Shown one piece after another: positions 50,016 to 61,525 of a stretch of DNA of 64,000 bases. The stretch comes from Melitaea cinxia (Eukaryota; Arthropoda; Insecta; Lepidoptera; Nymphalidae). Where the stretch lies: NCBI RefSeq assembly GCF_905220565.1, contig NC_059416.1, forward strand, positions 10,168,001 through 10,232,000. Reading direction: 5' to 3'. Under the pieces are notes generated by a model that had not been told where the DNA came from, searched no databases, and was given only the letters and a program-made list of their open reading frames with translations. Made by a program: the position numbers and the translations under genes. How positions within the stretch are numbered: position 1 is the stretch's first letter; the number at the start of each line of letters is the position of its first letter.

Positions 50016-50525
50016 CAAAAATTATCTCTAGAATTCTTTGAAGATCGTCATTTGTTTCGCTCAGTGTCACCGCATCTTGCTGAAAAGTGAAGAAAAATGC
50101 TGCTATTAATCTCGGCCTACTTTTTATACTGACAGATATAATAATGAAATCTAATAGGCTCATTTTGGTTTTGGGGCTTGCAATTTTGCGTTTATACTTA
50201 GACCCAATTTTGAGATTAAATTCATTATTTTATTATGCAGATATTAGCGTCCTTTGCGGTCTGATATTAATTAGTGAATAAAATCACTTGCATTAGCTTT
50301 ATATTAAATAATTCTAAATTCCTATAAGACGTTGTAGCATGTAAACGTCTATACGTTTAAAGGTATATTAAGTAAAGTAAGATAACTTGTATGTTTTACA
50401 AAGGTACTGCAATAGCTTTCCACCTCAGTCTCATTACTTTGTGTTCAACGACATGAGTGGAAAGCGGTATGTGGTTTTAATCCCGTTAATGTTGAGATAT
50501 TGAGCCTCTTTTCTCTGTTACTTTT
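50016..50525. other. Intergenic, no gene seen
   Basis: Short AT-rich frames only. Confidence 0.4.
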
Positions 50526-51130
50526 TAACCGACTTCCAAAAAAGAAGGTGGTTCTCAATTCGACTGTATTTTTTTTTTTATGTATGTTACATCAGAACTT
50601 TTGACCGGGTAGACCGATTTCGACAAATTTTGTTTTAATCGAAAGATGGTGTGTGCCAATTGGTCCCATTTAAATTTATTTGAGATCTAACAACTACTTT
50701 TCGAGTTATATCTAATAATGCGTTTTTACTTGACGCTTTTTTCGTCGACCTACGTTGTATTATACAGCATAACTTTCTACTGCATGTACCGATTTTGATA
50801 ATTCTTTTTTTGTTGGAAAGGGGATATCCCTATTTTGGTACCGTGATAAGGAAACCAGGATCTGATGATGGGATCCCAGAGAAATCGAGGGAAAGTCTCG
50901 AAAATCCTTAATAACTTTTTACTGGATTTACCGATTTTGATAATTTTTAATTTATTCGAAAGCTGATGTTTATCATATGGTCACATATAAATTTTATCGA
51001 GATCTGATAACTATTTTTTGAGTAATCTTTGATAACGCGTAGTTACTTGACTATTTTTTCGTCGATCTACGTTGTATTACTTGTCGATGTAATTGAAGTC
51101 GGTTTTTTTTTTTTCGTTTGCGAGCAAACA
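50526..51130 (+). repeat. Repeat family C, second long copy
   Basis: Matches 48226-48835 along its whole length in the same orientation (for example GTTATATCTAATAATGCGTT and GGGATCCCAGAGAAATCGAG). Both sit in the same direction 2.3 kb apart. Confidence 0.82.
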
Positions 51131-51237
51131 CAATTATTGATGGTAGATGAAGATTTGCCTCGTTTTAATTTAGGTACGTTTAAAAGAAATATTTTTTACT
51201 TAATTCGAATAAATTATATACTTGAAAGAATTATTAC

Positions 51238-51536
51238 AATAATTGTGTTTGCTCACAAACGAAAAAAAAAACGACTTCAATTACATCGACAAGTAATACA
51301 ACGTAGGTCGACGAAAAAAGCGTCAAGTAAAAACGCATTATTAGATATAACTCGAAAAGTAGTTGTTAGATCTTAAATAAATTTAAATGGGACCAATTAA
51401 CACACACCACCTTTCAATTAAAATTTTTTTTGTCGAAATCGGTCCACCTGGTCAAAAGTTCTGATGTAACCATACATTTAAAAAAATACAGTCGAATTGA
51501 GAACCTCCTCCTTTTTTGAAAGTCGGTTAAAAAGTT
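51238..51536 (-). repeat. Repeat family C, single-unit copy, reversed
   Basis: Reads AATTGTGTTTGCTCACAAAC to GAGAACCTCCTCCTTTTTTG and faces the copy at 50526-51130, leaving a spacer of about 110 bases. The pair forms a 300-bp inverted repeat. Confidence 0.8.
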
Positions 51537-51704
51537 ATATGTCAGTGATCTCATAGTATGCAACACAATGTGGTTTTTATACGTTAATTTATTATAAATA
51601 ATAAAAAAAATATACCAGTCGGCTATAACTTTAATCACAGACATTAAGTTGCTGACCATAGTAAGGGTCGTAGGTGTAAAATATTTATTTGCTATAATAT
51701 CTAA

Positions 51705-51800
51705 CTAGCTATACCCGTGCGAATAATTCGCACTGAATAAGTATAATAATTATCACTCTACAAAATTACAAAAAAGTATTTATACGTGAGTTAATTTGAA
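51705..51800 (-). mobile_element. Helitron 3' end, reversed
   Basis: CTAG at 51705-51708, flanked by A, opens a reversed Helitron end. The hairpin GTGCGAATAATTCGCAC (stem GTGCGAA/TTCGCAC) lies within 10 bases of CTAG, as expected. The 5' end was not located. Confidence 0.6.
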
Positions 51801-52385
51801 ATTGAACAAAATATTTCCCGACCGTCAATCATGTTGAGATTGTTTCAAAATTAAAGTCGTCGTATATATTATATAATTTTAATAATTAATTAATTTACAA
51901 AAAATAAAGCAATAATATTTTTTTAAGTTGTGGATGCCGGTAGAACAAGCAATTATCTATAAAATGACATACAATTTGTGTGGAGTGATTGTGAGGTTTT
52001 TTTTTCTAAAAAGAGAGGCAAACATCTTAACTTTAGCGTATTAATATATCTAATGTATTCAACTTAACATGAGTATAGCAGATCGAGTTCGTTGCGGGCG
52101 TTTTCATGGCAACGTATGACAGTTATATGTATATGTTAATAACATCGTAATTCATATATTGAAAATCGGATTACGAGAGTTGGAAAAAAATTCAGATTGA
52201 ACTTCTATATGGAAGGATCAAAAATTTTTCACTTTTAAGTCTCTACTTATTTCGTATTGAAAAGTTTGTTTATTTCATAAAGTATGCTAAAATACTGGTC
52301 GGATTACGGTACTTACTGGCTGGAGAAAGTTGTTGTTTGGTATTGAGGAAGTTTAGGGTGTAAGACAATGTTAAGACAAATAAAT

Positions 52386-53010
52386 AATTGTGTTTGCTCG
52401 CAAACGAAAAAAAAAAAAACTGACTTCAATTACATTGACAAGTAATATAACATGTACAAGTAGATGAAAAAATAGCCAAGTAAATACTTGCTATCAAAGA
52501 TTTCTCTAAAAGTAGTAATCAGATCTCGATAAAATTTATATGTGACCACATGATAAACATGAGCTTTCGATTAAATTAAAAATTATCAAAATCGGTACAC
52601 CCAGTAGAAAGCTATATGGTTTAATATAACGTAGGTCGACGAAAACATAGTCAACAAAATACGCATTATTGCATATAACTCAAAAGTACTTGTCAGATCT
52701 CAATTAAATTTAAATGAGACTGCATAACACGCGACACCTTTCAATTAAAAAAAAAATCGAAATCGGTTTAACCAGTCAAAAGTTCTGAAGTAACATATAA
52801 GTATAAAAAATACAATCATATTGAGAACCTCCTCCTTTTTTGAAAGTCTGCTAGTAAAATTATGTTTGTTCGCAATCGGAAAAAAACCGACTTCTATTAC
52901 ATCGACAAGTACTTAATACATTTACAACATAAGTAACCGAAAAAATAGTAAAGTGAATGCGCGTTATCAGAGATTACTCCAAATTTAGTCATCAAATCTT
53001 GATCAAATTT
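52386..53010 (-). repeat. Repeat family C, two adjoining reversed copies
   Basis: The first, 52386-52856, runs AATTGTGTTTGCTCGCAAAC to GAGAACCTCCTCCTTTTTTG. The second starts at 52862 (TTATGTTTGTTCGCAATCGG, then ACATCGACAAGTA) and breaks off near 53010. The stretch 51801-52385 has no recognisable feature. Confidence 0.75.
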
Positions 53011-53099
53011 ATTTATTTTTTGCCTGAACATACTGCCATTACAGGTTTATGGTTATGGTTACTTAATGAGTTAGTACATACTAAAATATTGTTACAGAA

Positions 53100-53380
53100 A
53101 CAACCACTAACATATAATAAATAAAGCAGATCTTGTGAATTCATTCAGAGTACAACAGAATAGGTTTACTTGATCTGACAGCTTCCAAAGGCGAGTGGCG
53201 CGAGTGAGTGGCGCCTCAGAATAGCGGTCCGGCACATTGAAGGATATTCTTCCGAGCAACTCTGGTTTATTTCGCTTGCCCCTGATAAGGTGAAACATAT
53301 AAACAGCTAGGGCCAATCTTCTAACCCTAAATTCGTTATGTCCCACCATACCCACGATGAATAACAACTTTAACGGTTTT
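53100..53380 (-). pseudogene. LINE ORF2 C-terminal remnant
   Basis: Minus-strand frame at 53367-53107 reads RRLALAVYMFHLIRGKRNKP, RISFNVPDRYSEAPLTRATR and TLNEFTRSAL. This resembles the C-terminal end found after the reverse transcriptase in Jockey/CR1-like LINEs. No catalytic motif is present, and the start upstream is lost. Confidence 0.5.
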
Positions 53381-53621
53381 CAGGGCCGTCTAGTGGCCAT
53401 TACTAATTAGTTGTTATTTTATTTTTTGCACTATCTACTAGAAAATATTTAAAAATAATAATTTCTTATTTTATGTTTCATGTAACGCCATCTACGGTTT
53501 TTTTTACGAAAACTATAATTTTATTTTGACTGCCATCTAGTAACAACCATCAACAATTTAAGTATCTATACCTTTGGAATTTCTAAAATGTTTTATTTAA
53601 TGTCTAGTCTATTTTGTAGTT

Positions 53622-53835
53622 TAGTGTGGAAGAAGAAGAACGAGAAGTAGAAGGAGAAGGAGAAGAAGGCGAAGGAGAAGGGGAGAAGAAAAAGCAAGAG
53701 AAGAAGAAGGAGAAGAAGGAGAAAGAGAAGAAGGAGAAGCAGAAAAAGGAGGAGAAGGAGAACGAGAAGGAGGAGACGTAGGTGACGGAGGAGACGGAGA
53801 AGACGGAGAAGAAGAAGAAGAAGAAGAAGCAGCAC
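53622..53835. repeat. Purine-rich GAAGGAGAA satellite
   Basis: Over 200 bases of almost pure purine on the plus strand, made of GAA, GGA and GAAGGAGAA units. Long open frames of Ser, Leu, Phe or Pro on the other strand are artefacts of the composition. Confidence 0.92.
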
Positions 53836-54170
53836 TGCACCACAGCAGCCCTGAAGCACAGCAGCATTGCAGCGTAGCAGGCTGCAGTATAGCAGTCCTG
53901 CAGCACTGCAGCAGAATCACCCTGCAGCATAGCAGCACAATAGCTTGCGGCACTGCAGTACAGCAGACTTCAGCACTAATGCATACCAGCACTGCAGCAC
54001 AGCAGACTGCAGTACTGCAGCAATGCAGCCTTGCAGCATGCAGCAAAGCAGCACAGCCAGCAAATCAGCACAGCAGTAAATCGGCACTGTAGCACTGCAG
54101 CACAGCTAGCATTGCAGTACAGCAGCACTGCAGCACTGCAGCACAGCTACAGCTACAGCACACTAGCAGC
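53836..54170. repeat. CAG-rich imperfect satellite
   Basis: Irregular repeats of GCAGCACTGCAGCA and CACAGCAG, with many PstI-like CTGCAG palindromes, directly following the purine tract. Bends and gaps in the repeat suggest expansion by slippage and unequal exchange. Confidence 0.88.
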
Positions 54171-54249
54171 ATTTAGGAAGATACCGTAACATTTTAGTTT
54201 GCTGTCAATGTTCGAAACAAGAGCTTCGGTAAATTTTGCACATCATCTT

Positions 54250-55300
54250 CTTTCACTTTCTGAAGCCGATATCTGACAAGATCTTGTGCTTATCCAGGAA
54301 CTTTATCAGAGAAATGTCTATATAGCGTTCCAGGATCTTAGAAAAAGCTTTAGCTAGATATTTCTGTGAAGTGATGGCAATATTTGGTAGCTGAAGTAGT
54401 TTGGCTGCAAGATTTTTACCTACACTCACAAAGTACTCGTTAACCCCGTTCAAAGAGTGTTTAGTATCACTAGAAACGGTATGTGGGGTTTAAATAGGGT
54501 CTTTTTATATGCTTGGTATAACTTACAGTTTTTATGAAGTTCCACAAAGCCTTGGGGCTATATTGAGCCTTATGAAACTCTTCTTGCTTATAAGAAACTT
54601 TTAAATTATGTAAAAGAGAATTACAAAAATTACGGTATCCAGTATATTGAGTTTTTAGACTAGCGTTCTTAGGGGATTCTTTAAGTTGAAGCCTGTATTT
54701 GATTTCGTATTCATATACAGCGTAGAATTCCCAGGGCTTGATAATTGTTTTTGCGGGATATTTTCTTGACCAGCTTGTTTTTATCAACAATCGTTTGAAC
54801 TATGTCAACAACAGCATTAGCAGCCGATTCGGGATTGTTATCATGCAGTAGATATACCTAAAAATCAGAACAGACCAACTATTTCTTAATCTCTTTATAA
54901 TTTAGGACAAATGTCCGTTTATACACATTCTTAGTGCTTGGCCTACACTCCGATTTTAAAGAGAGGATTAACGGATAATGGTCAGTAATATCGGTGACCA
55001 TAACTGCTACAGTAGCTATGTGCTTGGACTTTAAAAATACGTGATCCAGACAATTGTCTGCCCTAGTGGGGAGATAATGGGCTGAGAGAAGACCCAAGGA
55101 AGATATCAACGTCAAATGACATTCATTGGAGCGACGGCTTAGATTATTGATTTTTATGTTAATATTGATGTCCCCAATCAGAGCTATGGTGGGGGAATTT
55201 AAGGAGGAAATGATTTTTTCTATACTACAAAAGAAACCATCTAATCTATCGTAGGATGGTGAGCGATAGATAATGACTAAAACCGCGGTAAAAAAAAATT
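54250..55300 (-). pseudogene. LINE ORF2 remnant: endonuclease and start of reverse transcriptase
   Basis: In order on the minus strand: LVIIYRSP and IGDINI motifs of an apurinic endonuclease (about 55270-55150), RADNCLDHVFLKSKHI and VTDITDHYPLIL (55115-54879), the linker WEFYAVYEYEIKYRLQLKES and ALWNFIKTVS (54790-54470), and the RT start KAFSKILERYIDISLIKFLD with GFRK (54453-54253). This is the layout of a Jockey/CR1-type ORF2. It is broken by stops and frameshifts and ends at the CAG satellite, so the catalytic RT core is missing. Confidence 0.82.
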
Positions 55301-56699
55301 ATGTCATTTCTCGTTGGGCTTCTATATGTATTCGAATTTTCGTTACAATATTTTGCGATAATTGTCAAGCATCGTACATTATCATAAAATTTAAATTTCT
55401 GAACGTTAATCATGGTTCAAAAAAATATCCTTTGAAGTGAAATAACAAGAACATAAATACTTTCGTAAGACGAAATATAAATAATATTTTGTATTATAAC
55501 AACAATGTCAAAACCAAAAAGTAAGCTGAAGGAGTGCTCGTTACAAAGGTCGTCCGCTAACAACTGGGGTCAAGAGACAATTCAAATTGTGAACGCGTTC
55601 CACAATCAAAAGTGATGGTTAACAAGAAATAGGTTCATTTTAATATCAAGAAAATTGAAACGGAAAATAGGTTTTATACGTTTGTTTTCATTTGTCTACC
55701 GATAGATGGCGCTGATTTAAATGTTGTCAGCAATAATGGTTTTTGTTATAGGTTTTAAACACGTTAGTATTATTGTTGTATTCGTTTCTCATTATGATAA
55801 ATTTAAAATCATTAATTTTATTGGTAAATGTGATCTACAACGGAGAATTGGTAATAGTAATAAAAATCGAAAAAAGATGACGCAAAAGAATTTTTTTACT
55901 TTAAACTCATATCAATGCCAAAAATTTGTTTAGTAAAAAGTCTAATAATCATTTGAAATGGTGTTAAAAATAACATTATTAGATATGAATGAAGCTTATT
56001 TTTTACCTACAGAGCCAAGATTTTCCGCAATTAAAAAAAAAACATCAATGACACGTTGAGTACCTTACCTACCTAACATCAACATTATCTTAAGTTTATT
56101 ATCATTTCAAGCATACAATTAAATGTACTCTTTATGATATTAATATAGTTTAATTAAAGTCAAAGTGATTCAGTAGCATAAAATACTGTGTCAGGGTTCC
56201 AAAAATACTCACACCGCTAGCCTTGTGTGTTTTGGGAAAACTCGAACGTCCAGACCACAAAAAGCAACTCCATTTTCATCGCTTACAAAAAATAAAAGGC
56301 TAGACGCAAATACGTGTATATTTACTGACGCAACATAATAACCAGTTTAAATAAAACATAAAAATGATCAAAATAAGTGAAGACCAAAGTAGTTTTCGTT
56401 ACCAAATATAAAAAGGTGAAAATATGCCACAAAATGGCAAGCTGTTATTTGCGTATTGAAATAGAACTTCTAAAAGGCATTATCGATTCCTTACAATTCG
56501 CATCAGGTGTACATTTATACTCTCGGGCGATATATTATTTAGAATTCATTTTTATTATTTACTAGTTGACCGGGGTACTTTGTGATGCCTTATTTTTTGA
56601 ATATATACAAAAATATATATCTTTTATATTCTTTGTCCTAAGAATGTCAAAAGAAAAGAATCATCAAAATTCCATAATTTAGGTATTCCTTTTTAATTA
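55301..56699. other. Intergenic, AT-rich, no gene seen
   Basis: Short frames at 55721-55933 and 56377-56565 show no domain. No repeat end was recognised up to the pogo-like TIR. Confidence 0.45.
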
Positions 56700-57170
56700 A
56701 GGTAACTGCGGCATATAAGGCCCGAGGTGTAATAAGGCCCACATTTGAAAACTCGCGCTAAAATACTTCTATTCCGATTCAAACTTAACTCACACATGCA
56801 TAAGACCGATAGGTATACCGCAACATTAGCTTGCGGCCGATTCGCGCTGGCATCTCGACAGTAGCAAACGATTTGTGACGGGCTACGCTACAGAACTCGG
56901 ATTTATAATTATTGGTGACAAATAAATGTAAGTATTTTGATTGAATTTCTATTAATTAATAACGTAAGATAATTTTATTAAACTTAAAATATAAGAGTAT
57001 ATCATTTTAATGGTTTTAATCCAAAGTAAGAGCTTTTTTGTCCTAAATTGATGGTTTTATAAAATAATGCTAAACGGCTAATAAGGCCCACTGGAGTAGG
57101 TCATGGGCCTTATTGCCCTATCTTTCTTATCTAACTCAACATATTTTTTCTACTCACAGATTTAATAGAT

Positions 57171-58086
57171 ATGCCTCCACGACGGGCTCAGTGGACGCAT
57201 GAAAATTTGCGTTCTGCTATGGCAGTTGTAGAACGAGGGCTGTTGACGCAGTGTGGTGTTGCAGACCAATATAATATTCCTAGATGTACGCTGAGGATCC
57301 ACTTGAAAAGTGGAAATATAATAAGACGCTTAGGACGCATTTCAATGATAAATGAAGCTCAAGAATTGAGAATCATAAGATTTGCAAACGTTTTGTTGCA
57401 ACTAATCCCTAAGCTTATTTGTAGACAAGCATTCATGTTTTGCGACAAATATGAGCTAAAACATAACTTCAACAAACACGTTGGCCTTGCTGGCAAAGAT
57501 TGGCTGAAGATGTTTTTGAAGCGGCATCCAGAAATTTCAAAAAGAAAGGCACAGTTCATGAATCTATCCAGGGCATAAAAATTGAACAGACCAATCGCAA
57601 GCCAACAATTTGAAGAAGTTAAAAAATTATATGACGAACTGGATGTACATATTAACACACCTGGAAAAACTTTACAACGTAGACGAAAAGGGATGCCGGA
57701 TGACTGTTCATAATCAACAGACTATTTTGGCGCAAAAAGGAGCTCGACGAGTACATTTAATTGCACCAGAGCATGCTGAAAATGTTTCAATCGCTATGTG
57801 GGTCAATGCTGTCGGGACTCTTATTTCACCAATGATAATATTTAAAGGGCAGAGGCAGAAGCCTAAATTTAGTGACAATTTACCAACTGGCAGTTTCATA
57901 AAAATGTCACCGAAAGTCATGACAACCGAATTATTTCTGGAATTCGTAGAAGAATCTTGGTTTTGCTGCGCTTGCAAAGAAGATCATGTGTCGAATATGC
58001 AACAGTGTGTTAAATGTCACATATGGTACCACGAAAAATGCCTAGGATTGACCAAAATTGATAAGAAATTATTTCGTTATCATTAA
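57171..58086 (+). pseudogene. Pogo-like transposase with C-terminal PHD-like finger, broken
   Basis: The first frame (57171-57578) has a pipsqueak-type helix-turn-helix (RAQWTHENLRSAMAVVERG, CGVADQYNIPRCTLRIHLK). A CENP-B-type helix follows (GLAGKDWLKMFLKRHPEISK). It ends at an in-frame TAA; the same frame continues with recognisable sequence for 30 codons before a shift near 57668. The second frame (57610-58086) holds the first part of the DDE domain: YNVDEKGCRMTV with the first Asp, NVSIAMWVNAVGTLISPMII and FKGQRQKPKF. It then jumps from EFVEESW straight to CCACKEDHVSNMQQCVKC and IWYHEKC, a PHD-like zinc finger. The rest of the DDE domain, with the second and third acidic residues, has been deleted. 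Confidence 0.85.
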
Positions 58087-58276
58087 GGAAATTAGTACTT
58101 ATTTTTTAAATGTTTTTTTTTTTGTTTGTTTACTCGTAAGTTCTTAATCATTAAAGTACAATATTTCTAAATGAATATAGTTCCGAAGCTCCTAATTGCA
58201 AGTTTGATTTAGAATATGTTATTTAAGTCATAAGAAATTTTGTGATAACTTAAAAAGTGGCTTAAGTTAGGTGGAG

Positions 58277-58311
58277 TTTTAACTCCTAGGGGGTAACCCT
58301 AGGAGTTAAAA
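58277..58311. repeat. Perfect 15-bp hairpin inside the pogo-like element
   Basis: TTTTAACTCCTAGGG at 58277-58291 and its exact complement at 58297-58311 flank the 5-base loop GGTAA. It lies 190 bases after the transposase remnant. Confidence 0.85.
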
Positions 58312-58649
58312 AAGCCCATTGTCAATATCTCTTAAGTTAATGTTAAAAAAAAATTGTTGGAATGATTAGCTGAAAATGTCAAATACTTTGTTTTGTTGAT
58401 AATTTTATAAAAAAGGAAACTTTTAATATTGGGCCTTAATTTACAGTGGTATTTTAATAAAGCCCATGGCAAGAGTTTTTAAAAATGGTTATATTTCTTT
58501 CCATGCTGATTTCTATATTACTCTTTATCTTTTATTCTCATCCTCAATAAAAAAACTTATTCCTGAACCCATTTATTTTTAAAATTTTAAAATATTTTTG
58601 GAGTTTTTTAGTTTTAAAGTTAGGTGGGCCTTATTTGCCGCAGGTACCT

Positions 58650-59352
58650 TATATATGTTCTATTTTTATCTGAACTTGAATTGAGTTATATTTCTGGCTA
58701 GTGTATATTTCTAGCTGTGTTGATGAAAAAAACAATGCTTATCCTTCTCGGTAAATGGGCCCCACACCCCACACAAAAGAAAATTTTCAATTCGAACGAT
58801 TCGATTTATATTATTAGTAAAGACAAACATATACCTTTGTGTATATTTCTGTTGACCATTATTTGTCTACTGTAACCGCTGACAACCAGAGGGACCCTTT
58901 AAGTACGCGAATTTGTTACCGTAGTGACATAAAAAAGTGATTACATTATTATCTGCAGGAGATATGATTTCAGAAAAAAATCTGTTACATGTGATCTGTC
59001 AATCTTCAAAATGTTTACTCGGTATTTAATAAATTTCCAGTCTTGCTCCTCATTAGAATAAAAATCTTTTGATCAGCAGTAGAATGTTTAAAACTCAAAA
59101 TAGGAACAGTACACCAGTAATCCTCAATTTATTATAAATCCATTGCGCCTGTAATAACATTGATTCGCTTGTAAGAGTTTTATCATCAAAGATCATTAAG
59201 TCCCAACTCCGAAGATAAACTCGACTTCATGAGTTTCTTACGTCTGTGGTTTGTGTAATTAACTTTATTAATTACTTGGAGTTGGGAACTGATCACACCT
59301 ATAGATGCAAGCGAGGCGATAGTATCAGAATATTTCACTTTACTTTGCGTTG
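58650..59352. other. Intergenic, no gene seen
   Basis: AT-rich sequence without recognised repeat ends or frames. Confidence 0.4.
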
Positions 59353-59358
59353 TGTGGC

Positions 59359-59394
<36 letters not shown>

Positions 59395-59412
59395 TGTGTG
59401 GTTGCGTGTGTC
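59353..59412. repeat. (TG)n microsatellite
   Basis: About 25 TG units with two interruptions (TATG and GGTT). Confidence 0.93.
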
Positions 59413-59460
59413 GGTTTACCTGCTTACTTTCATTTTCGTGAAACGTACTATTATTTACTA

Positions 59461-59702
59461 CTAGCTACTGCCCGCGACTTCGTCCGCATTGAAAAGTTAC
59501 TTTTAAAAAAAACCCGATTTTGAAACATTCTTCATTAGTGCTCCGCTCCTATTGATCTTACCGTGATGATATATAGCATATAGCCTTCCTCGATAAATGG
59601 GCTATCTAACACTGAAAGAATTTTTCAAATCTTTTTTTGTTACTGAGATAAGCGCTTTCAGACAAACAAACAAACTCTTCAGCTTTATAATATTAGTATA
59701 GA
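59461..59702 (-). mobile_element. Helitron, complete, 242 bp
   Basis: On the minus strand it starts at 59702 with TCTATACTAATATTATAAAG. It ends GCGGACGAAGTCGCGGGCAG, then TAG and CTAG overlapping 59464-59461. The flanking bases are A and T in the correct order. The interior is non-coding. Confidence 0.88.
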
Positions 59703-59952
59703 TTAACCAATGCGTTTGATGTTTTTTCAAGGATCTACGCTAAGAAATATTCGTTCTTTTTCTATTATTTACTGATTAATACATTTCGTTCGTTGTTATT
59801 TTTACGTTAAAATTATAAATGTCTTCGAATAAAAAAAAAACTTTTAAAGTCTGCTCAATGTTACCATTTCACACGATTTCACTCAACATTTTGTTTTATT
59901 GTTTCTTAGGGAGCGGACTTTTATATTATGTTTGTTCGTTTATATTATATTA

Positions 59953-60219
59953 CTAGCCGTGCCTGCGACTTCGTCCGCGTATTTTTTATTTACATGTTCA
60001 ACGTGATTTTTCAAATTGGCATAACTATTTTATTTATGAACCGATTGACATGAAATAAACACTAAATGTTAAGCTAAGCTTGCCAAAATATATCAAAATA
60101 AACCAAATCTAAATCGGATAAGCCGTTTCTGAGATTAGCGTGCACAAACGCACAAACATTCTGAAAATCATTGTTTTGGGTCCTATTTGTATTGATAAAG
60201 GTCCCAATAATATTTGTAT
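59953..60219 (-). mobile_element. Helitron, reversed, 3' end clear
   Basis: Opens with CTAGCCGTGCCTGCGACTTC and GTCCGCG (the inverted 3' hairpin end). It continues to a diverged 5' end near 60214. The interior contains CCGTTTCTGAGATTAGCGTG. Confidence 0.7.
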
Positions 60220-60223
60220 TATA

Positions 60224-60430
60224 TGTAGCTGTGCCCACGACTTCGTCCGTGTTGAATTTAACAACATTGTTTTTTTTAGTTCGCAGTTCTATAAAAAAAA
60301 ATTAAAACAAAAGTTATGTTACTCCTTATTACATCAGCTATCTGCCAGTGAAAGTCCCGTCAAAATCGGTCCAGCTGTTTCTGATATTAGCCGGAAAAAA
60401 CAAACAGACAGACAGACAGACAAAAATTAT
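60224..60430 (-). mobile_element. Helitron, reversed, abutting the previous one
   Basis: Starts GTAGCTGTGCCCACGACTTC (CTAG mutated to GTAG). It contains CAAAATCGGTCCAGCTGTTT, (CAGA)n and AAAAATTATAAAAAATG towards its own 5' end. Head-to-tail Helitron pairs such as this arise when one inserts next to another. Confidence 0.65.
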
Positions 60431-60479
60431 AAAAAATGTAATTTGGTATATGTACCGTGTATGCATACATACGTATCAA

Positions 60480-61086
60480 TTTAGTAAAAAGTATTAGTTT
60501 TTTAATATTACAAAAAGCACGGCAAATTTATTTATTTGTATAGATTTAGATGTATTGATTGATTGATAAGATTGATGATTGTGATTGATGATGTTAATAC
60601 AAATTTTACAATAGTCTATTTGTGCTGACACGCGTGCCACTCGTGCTAGCAATGGTGACACTAGTATATATTTCTGCATCGCTTTTGATTCGCTTCATTG
60701 TGATATGTTCGATCTTTAAAACAACCTTTCAAAAACTTTTATTCCAGAGTGATATTTATTGCTATTAAACGGTATTTAAGGCTGAGAATATATATTTTTA
60801 CTTGAAGATAACACAAAATATGAAAATGATTACGTAAAAAAAAGTATTTCATATAAATGTGTTTAATATAGATATTGAAATACTTATTATTAAAACATTA
60901 TAACATTCTTCATTTAACAACCAATATATTTCAAATACACTAATGTAAACAGGTATTAAAATTAATAAGCGAAACTTAATACTTTTTAACTTTGATCTAA
61001 TTTCATGTATCTATATCTATTTTATGTATCTATATCTATTTTATGTATCTATATCTATCTATCTATTTATGTATGTATAGTACCAA
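60480..61086. repeat. Intergenic with a short 19-bp tandem repeat
   Basis: Mostly AT-rich with no gene. At 61006-61062 the unit TGTATCTATATCTATTTTA occurs three times, decaying into (CTAT)n. Confidence 0.6.
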
Positions 61087-61160
61087 CTAGCTGTGCCCGC
61101 GACTTCGTCCGCTTGGAATTTAACAAAAAAGTTAACTGTATTTTGTCTAATGAAGCGATT
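61087..61160 (-). mobile_element. Helitron 3' end, reversed
   Basis: CTAGCTGTGCCCGCGACTTC and GTCCGCTTGGAATTTAACAA begin at 61087, closely matching the end of the 60224 element. The 5' boundary was not found. 61161-61525 shows nothing else. Confidence 0.65.
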
Positions 61161-61525
61161 TCTTTAAAAAACAACAGCAACCCTTAAAAACCAGAGTGAA
61201 TTAATATTAAAATCTCAGTTTTTTTACTCGTATTTTGTAAAAAAATGCACAAAGTCTAAATTAATGAAAATAATACACATACATTTTTTATAAATAATAC
61301 ATTAACAAGATATTAATATTAAACTTATAGATAGAAATGAGAACACGATATAGAATTTAAAAGGTTATATTTCACGACCATAGCGTCATTACTCTGTAAC
61401 TGTTCACAATAACCAGTAAGTAGAAAAATACTGAAAATAAATATAGATAACCTTATATGAAAAATATGATTTAATCGCTAAAACTATTAATTAAACTAAT
61501 ATAAAATAAATTAAATAAAAGCTTC

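Larger units (their letters stand above)
56700..58649 (+). mobile_element. Pogo-like DNA transposon, internally deleted
   Basis: Left TIR AGGTAACTGCGGCATATAAG (from 56700) and the reverse complement of the right end, AGGTACCTGCGGCAAATAAG (to 58649), match except at two positions. Both sides are flanked by TA, the expected Tc1/mariner/pogo target duplication. The GGCCCAC and GGGCCTTAT motifs of the TIR recur inside both ends (57086, 57106, 58433, 58627). The 1.95-kb body carries the remains of a transposase at 57171-58086. Confidence 0.88.

Noticed and set aside
53593..54046. Overlapping 88-141-codon minus-strand frames rich in Leu, Phe, Ser and Pro
   Set aside because: They are read from the purine-rich satellite and the CAG repeat; the composition alone keeps the frames open.
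59246..59464. 72-codon frame over the TG microsatellite
   Set aside because: It encodes a Val-Cys run from (TG)n and nothing else.
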